Shown here in pieces: positions 44,474 through 55,925 of a stretch of 64,000 nucleotides of DNA. Source of the stretch: Clitoria ternatea (taxonomy: Eukaryota; Streptophyta; Magnoliopsida; Fabales; Fabaceae). The stretch is taken from positions 150,726,501-150,790,500 of the forward strand of contig CM075670.1 in assembly GCA_037962975.1 (NCBI GenBank). Direction: 5' to 3'. Each line of letters begins with the position of its first letter. The stretch's first letter is position 1. Below the pieces are notes generated by a model. The model saw only the letters and a program-made list of their open reading frames with translations, searched no databases and had not been told where the DNA came from. The translations under genes and the position numbers were made by a program.

Positions 44474-45475
44474 CTACTTATCATTTTCATCCCATGCGAT
44501 ATATGCTCTTCTCCTTTCTTTTCTTTCTTTGTTTTTCTTCTTTAGGTTTGGACAATCTATCTTGAAGTGTCCTTCCTTTCCACATTCAAAGCAAGTAGGT
44601 GAAGTAGAATTCTCTTTAGGATTAGGTTTCTTACCTTGTGATTTGAAGCTTCTTTGGAAGCATTTGCTCTTCATAAGCTTTCCAAAACGTTTCACGAATA
44701 GGCTTAACTCTTCATCCTCGTCAAGATCACTTTCGGATTCATCTTCAACAATTGAGGTGGCTTTGAGAGCTAGCCCTTTCTTCTTAGAGACTTTTTCTTC
44801 TTCCTCCGGTTGTTTCAAGTCTTTCAATTCTTGTTCTTGTTCTTGGAGTTTACCAAACAAAGTGGCAAAAGACATATCATTTATATTGGGAGATTGCTTG
44901 ATGGCCGTAACAAGAGGTTGCCATTCCCTAGTAAGACTTTTTAGAACTTTGTGGATAAGTTCCTTGTTAGTATAAGATTTACTAAGTGTAATAAGATGAT
45001 TAATAATCAAAATAAATCTATTTTGAAGTTCTAAAATAGATTCATTGGAATTCATTCTAAAACTTTCATATTGACTAGTTAAAGTACTAATCTTAGAGTC
45101 CTTAACATCATTAGTTCCTTCATGAGTTACTTGAAGGGTATCCCATATATCCTTAGCAGATTTACATGTAACTATTCTAAAGAACTCATCGGGACCTAAG
45201 GCTAAAGTGATAAGATTTTTTGCTTTGTAATTATATTGTACTTTCTTCTCTTCCTCACTAGTCCAATCATCCATAGGTTTTTCAACTTGTTTATCATTAA
45301 CAGTATGCATAGGTACAAAAGGACCATTTTCAATAGCATTCCATACTTTTAAGTCAATTGATTGCACAAAAAATTTCATCCTTGCTTTCCAAAAAGCGTA
45401 GCCCTCACCATTGAAAGCGGGAGGTCTATTTGTGGCACTACCCTCGGGAAAAAGGTTTAGAGAATTTGAGGCCAT
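44474..45475 (-). pseudogene. gag: SIRE-like gag, N-terminal part
   Basis: I place the start at the ATG at 45475 (MASNSLNLFPEG) because the open frame upstream runs into the primer site and LTR. FNGEGYAFWKARMKFFVQS and VWNAIENGPFVP mark the copia gag (UBN2-type) domain, followed by WTSEEEKKVQYNYKAKNLI, a central helical part and the knuckle CFECGKEGHFKIDC. A frameshift near 44474 ends the frame. Gag would form the particle and bind RNA. Confidence 0.9.
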
Positions 45476-45516
45476 TTGTTTTCTTGAAGCTGTTAAGCTT
45501 GATCTACCAAGAGTCA

Positions 45517-45529
45517 AGCTCTGATACCA
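45517..45529 (-). other. Primer binding site of SIRE-like element, tRNA-iMet
   Basis: On the minus strand TGGTATCAGAGCT follows the 5' LTR after two bases. It is the initiator tRNA-Met site. Confidence 0.92.
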
Positions 45530-45531
45530 CT

Positions 45532-47123
45532 TGTTAACCAAGTGGCCTCAAGTACTCAAGAGGGGGGTGAATTGAGTATTAAAAAATTTTACTTTGAATG
45601 CTTTTGAAGTTGATTCTTTAGTTACTATGTTTATTGAAGATGATAAACTTAATGGCAAGTAGTAATAATTTATACACAAGACAAAATAATAAGCACTTAA
45701 AAGGTCTAAGTAATATTCAAGAAATGGAATCAAATTAATCACAACACTATTTATGGTTCTTAGAAAGATTTCAAATTAATTCAAGAGTATTACTTAAAGC
45801 TAATTTCAACAATGTTAATCGAAATAATTTAAAACTTAATATAACATGCACTTAGTCCAAATTAATTGGTAATAATACAATAAACAAGAAAGTAAGTTAA
45901 GTGCACAAATTAAATGAGTTTAGGGAAGAGAGATTTGCAAACCGATATATACGAGTTCCACCATACCGGTGTACGTCTCGCCTCTAAGCAACCCACTTAG
46001 AGGATTTCCACTATTGGAGATTAGAGATACAACTTTGAGCAATTGCGGCTTCCTAGTGTCTCACACTCAAGAACCCAATTCTCACAAGTACAAGGGCACC
46101 CCACCCAATCTCTCAATCTCACAATTTACAAGGTTGAAACCCAACCCACAACTCTAGAAATTTTGGTGTTTAGAATACAAGAGTAACTCTCCAATAGAGT
46201 GGATATACAAATTAAAGATCACTCAAAATATTTTCTCTCTAACTCTTAAATAACTTATCAAGAGGAATATACCAATTAAGTGACCAAGAGAGAAATTGCA
46301 ATGTTAAGAGAAGGAGGAGGAAGAAACCAATGGAATTGCTTCACTGGTTTTGGGATGGCTTGAAGTGTGCAGCTCCCCTTCCTATTTATAGCCTTCAATG
46401 AGCATAATATTTGCATTTAAAAATTCTTCAGCATGTTCCCATTTACATATTTAATTCCAGCGTGAGATGGTGCAGTATGGAATGTCCAATTGATTTATTT
46501 CCTCAAAGCAGTGGAGCATGGAGCCAAGCGTTTGTCTGTGTAGTGCCATTGCAGGTTGTAACGCGTTTAATTTCAAACACTCTGAACTAATGAATTGATT
46601 CATTTAACAAAAGAATCGATTCATCCTTAAGAAATGGAGTGCCTGGGTAATTTATTAACGTGTGACTCAATTCAGCTCTTTGTAGGAATCGATTCATGCC
46701 TTTAGAAAATCAATCTTGGACATAATGAACCAAATGAATCGATTCCTCATTGTCTCCATTGTATCATGAATCGATTCATGTGTTGAGTTTTGCATATTCT
46801 TGGCCTTTCTCACGTATGAATCGATTCATATGGCCATTGGATGCTATATGAATCGATTCATGTACCTGGTACATGAATTTTGAAGCTTTGTTGCACCCTT
46901 TTTGACACTTCATCAATCATGGTTGCAATACTTTGATTCTTAGGCACTTTAATGAATATTTTTCCCTATTTTAAGTCTCTATAACTGCCTTTAATCATTT
47001 CCTTTGAATTCATCAATTTTTGTGTCATCAAACATAATTAATTTGTCCATGATAATTGATGTTTGATCTTTGATTCTTCATTTATTATGTCATTATCAAA
47101 ACCTACAACAACATAAAAATACA
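45532..47123 (-). repeat. 5' LTR of SIRE-like element (right copy)
   Basis: 1,592 bp, the same length as the left copy. Its palindrome cluster (46590-46870) is better preserved, with more intact GAATCGATTC words. It is followed by the duplication GACAG at 47124-47128. Confidence 0.92.
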
Positions 47124-47128
47124 GACAG

Positions 47129-48373
47129 TGGATGCTGACCAAGCCACAAGGATAATAGAAGCTTTATCTTCAACAGATTACCAAGCTCAACATGATCGTC
47201 AGCAAGTTCAAAGGAAAGGAGTCCTTGATTTAAACACCATATACTATTCTAGCTCAGAACAAAATGTTGACTCAACAATTGGAAGCATTGACTCAAAAGA
47301 TAGCCAATCTTCCAAGACAATTACATGCAGTATAATCATCACAACTAGTGCATCAACAAATACCTACAACATGTAATTTCTATAGAGGAGATCATCCAAA
47401 TGAAAATTGTGGCTCACAAGAAGCAGCTATATATTTCATGAACAACCAAGGAAGGTCTAGTAATTTCAACTCAAATTTTTCTAACCAACCATTTTAGGGA
47501 TGGAGAAGTAACCAAAATCAAGCCCAAGGATGGAAGCAAGAGCCCAGCTCTTCAAATAAACCTTATCAAAATAATGGTTTTTCCTTGATGGAGAGAACTT
47601 CTAGAGTAGAGTACACCTTGGAGAAATTTATGCAAGCTTCTCTCGTAAGTCAAAAGAACACTAAGGCATCAATCAGGAACTTGGAAACACAGGTGGGACA
47701 GCTAGCCCGACAAGTTGCTAAAAACCGGAAGCCTCAGTATGGAGTAAACACTAAAACAAACCCAATAGAGCAATGCAAGGCTGTGGCCCCACTGAATGAG
47801 GAAACAACTAAGCTGGAAGGTGGATATAGTGCTATCATCCACAAGGCAGTACCTCATAACACCAAAGATCCAGAGAGTTTTTCGATTCCTGTCACTATTA
47901 GAAATCTTTCAAAAAGAAAAGCTTTATTAGATCTTGGTGCTAGTGTAAATTTAATGCCATTATCCATACTTAAAAAAATAGGGGATTTTACAGTAAGACC
48001 AACAAAAATGGCTTTAAAACTGGCAGATCAATCAATAAAAAACCCCTATGGTATTGCTGAAAATGTTTTGTTAAAAATAGCTAAATTTGAATTCCAGATG
48101 GATTTTGTTATCATAGATATGGAGGAAGATTCTGAAGTTCCTCTAATTTTGGGAAGACCATTTATGAAAGCAGCCAAAGTCATCATAGATGTGGATGACA
48201 GAAAAGTAAAAATTCGAGTGCAGAAAGAAGAAGCCAATTTTGTTATTGTTGAAACAAATAAATACTTAGAAGGTGCACTTGAAAAACTAAATAAAAGAAA
48301 GTCAAGGCCTGACTTGGGAAAGGAGGTGGAAAAACTCAACACTCTCATCCACCAGCTCCATGATCCATATTGA
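47129..48373 (+). pseudogene. gag-pro: Athila gag C-terminus and protease
   Basis: The frame cut at 15089 resumes with DADQATRIIEALSSTDYQAQ. A frameshift lies near 47255, stops near 47330 and 47497, and a gag knuckle whose second Cys is Tyr (CNFYRGDHPNENC). From 47585 a clean frame of 262 codons carries a helical segment (RNLETQVGQLARQVA) and the Athila protease: SIPVTIRNLSKRKALLDLGA with the DLG active site near residue 116, then VPLILGRPFMKAAKVIIDV. It ends at a stop at 48371-48373. The protease looks intact, but reverse transcriptase does not follow. Confidence 0.9.
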
Positions 48374-48579
48374 AAAGTCTATCACGCGTCAAGCTAAGAC
48401 GATAAACAAGCGCTTATTGGGAGGCAACCCAATCTTTTATGTTTTCTTTTCATCTTGTTGATTTTACTTTTAAGTAAATTTTATCTTATGATTGAAGTTT
48501 TCTTTTATTTTTCAGGCAACTCATCAAATTCATCCCACTCATTATCCAAATGATAAGTGCCAAGTTCAAAGGGGAAGGA

Positions 48580-49030
48580 AGGACAAGTTGCACGCTCAAG
48601 CGTGACTTGCCACGCTCAAGTTAGGATCACCATCACGCCCAAGCATGATCACACTCGCTTAAGCTAGCAACATAAAATTTGGTTCTGTTTTAAATTCGCT
48701 GAGGTGAATGAATGCAACCTTAAGCGAGGGAAGAAATAAATTGTAGCAGGTCCTAATTTTTCCATACACGCTCAAGCGTGTATTAAGAGCGCTTAAGCGC
48801 AGTTCTTGGACCTCAGTCACACTCAAGCGTGACCCCTCCAAGCTCAAGCGTCCCCCTGTGCTTCTACTTAAGCAATCTCTCAAATCAGGAAACATGGAAG
48901 CAAGGCACCCCGACCGCACTCAAGCACGGGGAATTCATGCTTAAGCGTGATGTTCCTCTTTGCAAGTCACACTCAAGCAGGCAGGAAAAATTGGCCACTG
49001 TTTCAGTCACGCTTAAGCATGCAATATGAC
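48580..49030 (+). repeat. CGCTCAAGCG-like palindrome cluster in Athila 3' region
   Basis: About fifteen words such as CACGCTCAAGCGTG, GCGCTTAAGCGC and CACGCTTAAGC follow one another. The core GCTCAAGC/GCTTAAGC is the same as in the LTR of this element and in the LARD LTRs. Confidence 0.75.
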
Positions 49031-50937
49031 GCCTGAAACGAGCAGTTTTTAAACAACCCACCTGATACAATTAAGTAGGGGAATCAAAATGCATGCTTGA
49101 TCTTAATAAGGACTTAATATTCGCTATTTTGCTTGCTTATATGATTTAATGTTCTTCCTAATTTGAAATTGTTAATTTAATCTTGAAATAAGTATTTGCT
49201 TTCAAATGAACAATTGCGAAAATTTCTTTTATTTTAAGGGTGCACTAACTATCTAAAAAAAAAAGTCCAGAATGTGTTATACATTCTTGATATTAAATGA
49301 TTCGATTGTTATTGCCATGTCAAAACACTATTGTTTAGTCACTGATATGCATGCTTAATTTGGAAATTGATGCATCTTAATTCAATTGATTAAAAAAGTC
49401 GCTAGGCTCACTGTTAGAGACTTACTCTGCCTTTTACCATTTGATATGATGATTGTTAAATATATTTCAGATGGTCAGAATAAAACACTACAGTATCCCT
49501 ATAGGCCAAATCAACCCTTGGATGGACCCTGCAGTTTGGGGCATACATTGTATGGCCTGGGGACAGTCCTACTCTACCCAGGAGGGGTGAGACAGCAGGG
49601 CCATCATCATCACAGCCACTTCCTGCAAGGGACCTGAGGAGGTTGAGTCAGAATCAGTAGAAGAGGAAGAAGATGATGAGTGATGAGTTTTCAAACTAAT
49701 AGTTTTTGTTTTTGTTTTTTTTTTTGCATTCTCTTTAGTTTTAAATATATTTGATATTCTTGCAGTAGTTTTCATTTATAATTGTTGGTTTGAAGTTTGT
49801 TATCTTTCTCTGTATGGTGAATATGTGTTATGACTGTTTGGATGCAACATTACATGCTTGAAGCTGAAACATTTTTGAAAAACCTAACCAAGAATTAATT
49901 TTTAAGCAAAAAAAAAGATTCTGAGTAGCAATTCTTTTGAGACAGTAAAATTGATTTTGAAATTCAGCTGATTTAAGAACCATGAAAATGAAATAAATGA
50001 ACTGTTGAAATCGTTTACATGCTTGAACCTCTTTCTGTTAGAATATGGAAGTAAGCCTTATAACCCAGTGAAAAGTGAGAAATTTAAACACTAAGAGTCT
50101 CATTAGAATTTGTTAAATTTGCATTGCCTAAATTCTCTGATTAACCTTTTTCGTAAGAAATAAAGCAAGGAAATGATGAAGGCAATTTTTGAAAACACAG
50201 TTAGCCAAGAGCCAAAAAGCTAAACTTAAAAATACATCCCATTCTTTGGTAGCCCATTTTGAGCCAAAAATTTTATTTTATAAAAACACCTAAGCATGAG
50301 AAATAAATTCCTACCTCATCAGCATGCTTATTTTTGAAAAGAGCATAAAATACTTTTTCAAAGGGTGATGTAAGAAATGGAGGCTTAAAAAGGCAATGCT
50401 AAAGAAAAATAGTAAGTTCTCCATCCAGAAATTTAAACAAAAAGGAGAACTAGAAAAGAGAAATAAAGAATTTTGTAGCTCAAAAAGGAAGGAGCCTCAT
50501 AAACTTTGAAAATTTCAACTTATGCTCTTCTTTATGCATGCATCTTGAATCCAAGAAAAACCAAGAATTCTTGTTTGGCCCAGCCTCATTACAACCATGA
50601 AAAGACCTTTCTGATCTTTACTGTTCTTATGATTTTGATTTGATTGGAAATGATTGGCAATGTTAACTAGGCACTTCTCATGATGGATATGTGAAACAAA
50701 TACCCGGTAAGAGATAATGAGAGTTCCTTATTCTTACAGCAATTAGTTACTTGCTTTATGAAAAATTAAATGGTGCATTGCATTTCAAAGAAATGGGTAT
50801 TAAGGATGTTATTTACCTTAAAGAAGTTAAACTGTGATTACTGTTTCTTTAACTTTGTTGCAACTAAGATCTGAACAACATGACTGCTTTCTTATTTAAG
50901 ATCTCATTCATTTTGCTTGAGGACAAGCAAAACTCTA

Positions 50938-50951
50938 GGTTGGGGAGAGTT
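50938..50951 (+). other. Polypurine tract of Athila-like element
   Basis: GGTTGGGGAGAGTT directly precedes the 3' LTR start TGATAAGTG, the standard Athila arrangement. Confidence 0.88.
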
Positions 50952-52675
50952 TGATAAGTGTTGATTAAGCATTGATTTCATGACTCATTTGAACTAATTT
51001 TGTAAAGATTTGAGTAAATCAATGAATTATTGAAGGAATTGAGCATGAATCTTTCAAGTAGTGATGGATAGGTGTATAAAAGAAAAATTGTGTTAAAACT
51101 CTAGGAAAGTTGCAGGGAAAATTACAGGAAATTCAACAAGAAAGCAAGGCAAGCTTAAGCTTGAAAGAGCAAGCTTAAGCGTGAAAGAGCAAGCTTAAGC
51201 GTGAAAGAGCAAGCTTAAGTGTGAAAGAGTAAGCTTAAGCGTGAAAGAGCAAGCTTAAGCGTGATCAAGAGCATGTGAAGACAACAAGCTTAAGCTTGAA
51301 CAACCAAGCTTAAGCTTGAACAAAGCAAGCTTAAGCTTGAGAAAGCTTAAACATGAAATTTGATAATGTAAAGTCAGCAAGGTTGAGCTTTACCAAAGCA
51401 AGCTTAAGCTTGAGCAAGTTAAAGAGCATCAGGACCTCCCATGGTTGAGCATGACATGGACGCTTGAGCGTGCTTGAGCCAAGCATCAGACCCCTTTAAA
51501 GCCTAAGCATGGATTGAGCATGATTTGAGCGTGACTTGAGCGTGACTTGACAAGAAGAGCACGCTTGAGCATGGCTAAGTTTGGCTTGAGCGTGAGACAA
51601 ATAGAGAGCATCAGGACCTTTCACGCTTGAGAATGATCATTGAGCTCAAGCGTGACTTATGCAGTATAGGATTTGTAATTTAATATTAACCAATGGTGCG
51701 ATGCCAACTCAACCACTTTGAAGTGTTTCTGCATGTCTCTGAATATTCCTTCATGGGGTCTATACAAGTGGGCAAAAGAAGCTAAAGCATAACCCTTATA
51801 AATCAAGCAGAAAATAGGGCATCAAAGATATCCGGGATATGAATCATCCCCTGCATCTCCTGCAAAATCGAACCTCTCCATTATTCCTTTTACCTTCTGT
51901 ATTCATTTCCAAATTTTCTTGAAGTGAAAATGCAAAGCATGAGTAACTAATTTTCCTTTATTGGGATTGGTTGTAATCAATTCAAACTTGAAGTAATGCT
52001 GTTATAAGTTTTTATGTATGTTAATGAGATTTGATAGTTCCTACATTTTATTCTGCCATTAATGCCTGAAGGTACTTGATCACTATTTTCTTGTTTTAAG
52101 TTTTCTTAAGTGTACTGGGAAGTAACTTTTGAAAGCATATCTGAATGAAATACTCGTTGTGAGTAGCTGACCAAGGATGGTATCTAACACAATCGATCGC
52201 TAATGCTAGAATGATTTCAAAGTGACTGAGGAATCAGCAGTTTAAAATCATTCTTATGAATTTTATAGTCAAGGGATCGATACAAATAACTTTAATTGTG
52301 ACGTAGAAATTATCACTTCAAATTACATACATATAATTTATTCAGCTTATGAAAGGTGAGATGCGATGAAACCAATCCTAGTTTTCCAAATCTGATTTTT
52401 CTCAAACACTTTACTGTCATTATTTTCATTCACTTGCTGTTTATTTTGTATTCAATCTTTTGCACAACAAAATCAAAACAAATCTTTTGTCAAAATCAAT
52501 TCAAGAACTAAAATCTTCAAACCAACACCTCTTCAGTGGAACGACATCTATACTATACTACAATTACTGTGTTTAAACTTGGCACAAACATTCCATTGAG
52601 TTCATATTATACAAACTTGATTCTTTTCTTTGAACACTTCATTTCTTTGTATGATTTATAAGAAATCTCTTACCA
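50952..52675 (+). repeat. 3' LTR of Athila-like element
   Basis: 1,724 bp, 124 bases longer than the 5' LTR. The excess is a block of about six units AAGCTTAAGCGTGAAAGAGC at about 51147-51265, absent at the corresponding place (about 12823) of the 5' LTR. It ends TCTTACCA, followed by GAAGA. Confidence 0.92.
51147..51265 (+). repeat. 20-bp minisatellite in Athila 3' LTR
   Basis: Six near-identical units AAGCTTAAGCGTGAAAGAGC with one or two changes each. The 5' LTR has none, so the array grew or shrank after insertion. Confidence 0.88.
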
Positions 52676-52680
52676 GAAGA

Positions 52681-54259
52681 CAATTTGAGATATTGTATAT
52701 AATGATGAGTGTGCTTGGCAACGTGTATTTGTGCATTTGGAATATTTGTGTGGTGTGCTAAATGGTGATATTAAATTGCGTGGCTAGTGTGAAGCCTTAA
52801 TATAATGTGGTTGTGCTTATATTCACCATAAATGTAGAATGGTTATTATTGATGTTGAATGAGAATGGATGTGGATGATTAGCATGCCTTGATTGATAAG
52901 GAAAGGTTGATGATTATAGTTGATGATTGATGCCATTGTGAATGATGAAAGCTTGAATTGTGATAATGAAGAACTATTGAACATGCCACACTAAAACTTG
53001 AACAATGGCAATAACCAATAATAATGAATCCACTAAAAACCTTGTGGTGGTGTTGATAATAATGGTGGTTGATGAGTGGCATGATTAGTATGCATAGTTG
53101 TGAGAAATGCATATGATTGGCATTTGCATTGCATCCATGGCATATTGTATAGCTGCCGGTGTTGGAATATTAAGGGATTCCCCCCGGTTGGCCTAGTGGG
53201 AGGGCGGCTGTATGCAGGAGCGATCTTTGTTTTCCCCTATGACTCAGTGTGTAAGTCACGAAGCTGCCCATGTAAGGCTATGGGGAGCCGCATGTGGTTG
53301 ACCCTTGTGGGGGGTGACTCTTGATGAGTAGGTGTCCCCAGTGGTCCATTGGATCACAGTTGCCATAGTATGAATCATGGTTAGGCTGCAACACTTTATG
53401 TTGTTTATGGTGTTTACCGCGATCATGGTGTAAATGGCCAAGTGTTGCAAGATGGGAGATGCGGTTTGGTACTTGTAAAACATAATTTAATGCATACAAT
53501 TTGATGATAAGTGTACACATTTTACTACTACAGTAGGGGTATGGTTATATGATCATGCTTAACCCACAATTTGGTGTTTATTTTCCCACAGTCAGATCCA
53601 CAATTGTTAATTACTCCATTGTGCATGTGCATTAGCCTAAGAGCATTTGCATATAGCAAGGAGGTATGCCAAAGGTGATGAGAAATGGTGATAGTTGTGC
53701 ATTGATTAAGGAAATACCTAAAAGACAACGTAAATGATATGAATACAAAGAAAATATATATTGTGTATGGTGATGATGTGTGTGGAAGTCCAATATGTTG
53801 AAGGACTTGATTGTGTATATGCTTATGTACCTCGTTATGTTTGATGGAAATGGTTAAGCCATATGAATGTTAGTGTGAGGATGATGATGGAAATAATGAA
53901 TAACCTATATGGATGCAAAGTATACATGACATTGATGCATATACACATGATCACATTGTATTCATATTCATCTTTTGGAATGTATAACTCACTCTCCCAT
54001 GTTGTCTATTTTTAGCTTTGTGATTGTAGGACATTCATGGGTGAAGTGAATCTATTTTGATGTGCATTTTGATGGTAGAGGTAAATGGTTGTATAGGAAG
54101 TGCCTTGGCCAGCAAACCCATTGATTTTGTATAGCATATAGTGTAGATATATGTTCATTTTGTAATTGGTTTAATGGATGATGATATTGGAGGTCATATA
54201 GGAAAATTGGACCTTTTATGTGTATGGCTAATTTTTGAGTATGACCTTGATGATGTTTG
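52681..54259 (+). repeat. Outer LTR (LARD-1 superfamily), part 2
   Basis: It continues 11046-12613. 53090-53300 matches the reverse complement of 8480-8720, and 53930-54120 matches 7390-7580 of LARD-1 (ATATACACATGATCACA, TATAACTCACTCTCCCATG, GTGCCTTGGCC). Hairpins in 53240-53405 include TGACT/AGTCA, GGCT-ATGGGG-AGCC and CAACA-CTTTA-TGTTG. It is interrupted at 54260 by a copia solo LTR. Confidence 0.8.
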
Positions 54260-55534
54260 TGTTAGTGAATCCCTAGTGCATGAGCAGCGAAAATACAAGG
54301 ATTCCCATAGGATTTGCAAAGTGTTGTGTTTCAAAGCATAAGGCAAACATAAAAAAATTATTGCATTTTAGGATTACCTCTTGAAGAAAATCGAAGTAGT
54401 CATAGCCTCGTCTTTTAGGAGTCCACATGAGTACTTCCACCAGAAATGCTCACCTTCCAAATGCTAGTTTGACGGCGTGTAGCTCTTGCAACTTTTGCGT
54501 ATTTGTGTCTCTTTTTGGTTGAACCGCCTATAAGCATCTTATGCTCTATTTATAGGCTTAGGTTTGACCTAATTTATTCTCTCTAAAGAGTGGGCTCCTT
54601 ACTCATTCTAAATGAGTTAGGCCCAATAGCTTTATTCTAGTCCAACTAAAATAAGTTATTTTATGATGGGCTTACTCTATGTGTGTGACCTTATATGTAA
54701 AATACTCGGTCATATTAATAATAAACTATTTTATCATTAATATAAAATAAGAGCGGTATTTAGCAATGCATTATTATGTCCGAATATTATTTAATATCAA
54801 CATAACCTATAAGTGATAATTATTTTATATTTTTGTTCCTTTTGTCACGATATCCTAATTGGGCCCAAGGCATGGTCGCGTCATCCTTGTACGGCCCAAT
54901 TTATTTTACTTGATACCGGAGTAGACTTTATCTGAATAAATATCTAATATTTATTCTTTCTAGCATGGTCATGCATTTCCTTAGTCTCACTCTATCAAGT
55001 GGCCTATAGATATCACTCCTATCACATAGGAGAGACAAATCCTATCTACATCACTCACACCCCTCTACATAATTTATTCATTGCCTAATCACAACCTTTA
55101 TAGTCCCCTTGTTACATAAGACGTTTGATTGTATTAAAGCAACAAACTTCTTATATAGGAATCGTAGTGACTTCAGGTCAAAGGACTACATATACCATTA
55201 TCATATTGAGAATCGTTTATGACATTCATGTAACGTTCCATGCAATATTCTCATGGTGGGTCTGTCTAGTACATCATTACTCTTAATGTGTACCCATATG
55301 AAGACTTGATATCATCTATATCCATGATCTGAGATCAGATCATCAGTACACTCATACACTAGTCTTAATGTATTTACATGTCCCCACGTAAATACTTGAC
55401 TAGCAACATTTTAGGAATAACTCTCATATGACCTATTACTCCAAGGATAAATAAAGGCTGTCAAATTATTTAATGAAAAATGCCTTATACAAAATGATGC
55501 ATCCTATATAGGCTCTGAGTGCATATTTCTGATA
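54260..55534. mobile_element. Solo LTR of a copia-like element
   Basis: It begins TGTTAGTGAATCCC and ends TTTCTGATA, with GTTTG before (54255-54259) and GTATG after (55535-55539), a duplication with one change. Its sequence (ATCAAGTGGCCTATAGATATC, CTGAGTGCATATTTCTGATA) differs from the surrounding LTR and resembles plant copia LTR ends. No interior or second LTR is present. The host LTR continues at 55540. Confidence 0.65.
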
Positions 55535-55539
55535 GTATG

Positions 55540-55925
55540 ATGACAATTATGGTGCTGATTTATTGCCTAAACTAATGAATGAATGATGTTATCCATGGAT
55601 TCTAATCTTTTATGAAATATATGAGAAGTTATGTTTCGTTGTTTTATACATAAGTGAGGAACCTATAGGGTCAAATTATGATTTATGAGGTTTAGATGCA
55701 ATATGATGGTTCCAATAGCTTAAACATAGGATTTTTGACTTCTTATGGACCCCTAGGTTTCACTAAATTCCTCAAAATATGTTAATCCCATTTATGCACA
55801 TAACTCTCTCATTTTTAGGAATTTTTGAGTGCATCTAACGGCCACACGTCACAAATAATGTATTTTAGCTTTTGTCAAAATTTAGTGACCAATGGATTTG
55901 ATATGAAAAAGTTAGGGGTGTTACA
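55540..55925 (+). repeat. Outer LTR (LARD-1 superfamily), part 3
   Basis: It ends AGTTAGGGGTGTTACA, the terminus of this LTR type. The next bases are neither the GCAAA duplication nor a primer site. Confidence 0.75.

Larger units (their letters stand above)
15095..47123 (-). mobile_element. SIRE-like Ty1/copia element (Sirevirus type), split by LTR-C
   Basis: Two 1,592-bp LTRs (15095-16686 and 45532-47123) and duplications of GACAG at 15090-15094 and 47124-47128 frame the element. Gag, protease, integrase, reverse transcriptase and RNase H lie in this order on the minus strand, which is the copia order. Several CTCCCCCTT tracts (polypurine tracts on the coding strand) near its 3' LTR support Sirevirus membership, as Sireviruses are known for multiplied tracts. 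The 3' non-coding region is interrupted at 16927/40126 by LTR-C. All proteins carry stops or frameshifts. Confidence 0.92.
48374..50951 (+). other. Athila 3' non-coding region
   Basis: Ten bases after the protease stop comes GCGTCAAGCTAAGACGATAA...CTTATTGGGAGGCAACCC, the conserved string that follows the pol stop in soybean Athila-type elements. Pol is therefore missing between protease and this string. A cluster of CACGCTCAAGCGTG-like words lies at 48580-49030. At 49400-49690 a degenerate frame ends in an acidic run (ESESVEEEEDDE); it might be the relic of a third frame, which I cannot identify. The rest is AT-rich. TTGCTTGAGGACAAGCAA at 50921-50930 onward is the usual Athila string before the purine tract. 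Confidence 0.75.
12619..52675 (+). mobile_element. Athila-like (Diaspora/Calypso type) non-autonomous gypsy element
   Basis: LTRs at 12619-14218 and 50952-52675 both begin TGATAA and end TTACCA. GAAGA stands on both sides (12614-12618 and 52676-52680). The primer site is tRNA-Asp, the Athila-lineage signature. The interior holds gag, then protease, then a long non-coding 3' region and a purine tract. No reverse transcriptase, RNase H or integrase of this element is present, so it needs a helper. The interior is split at 15089/47129 by the copia element with TSD GACAG. Confidence 0.92.

Noticed and set aside
49400..49690. Envelope-like third frame of the Athila element
   Set aside because: Only an acidic tail and a short degenerate frame can be seen; no transmembrane segment or family motif supports an envelope-like protein, so it is mentioned only inside the 3' region.
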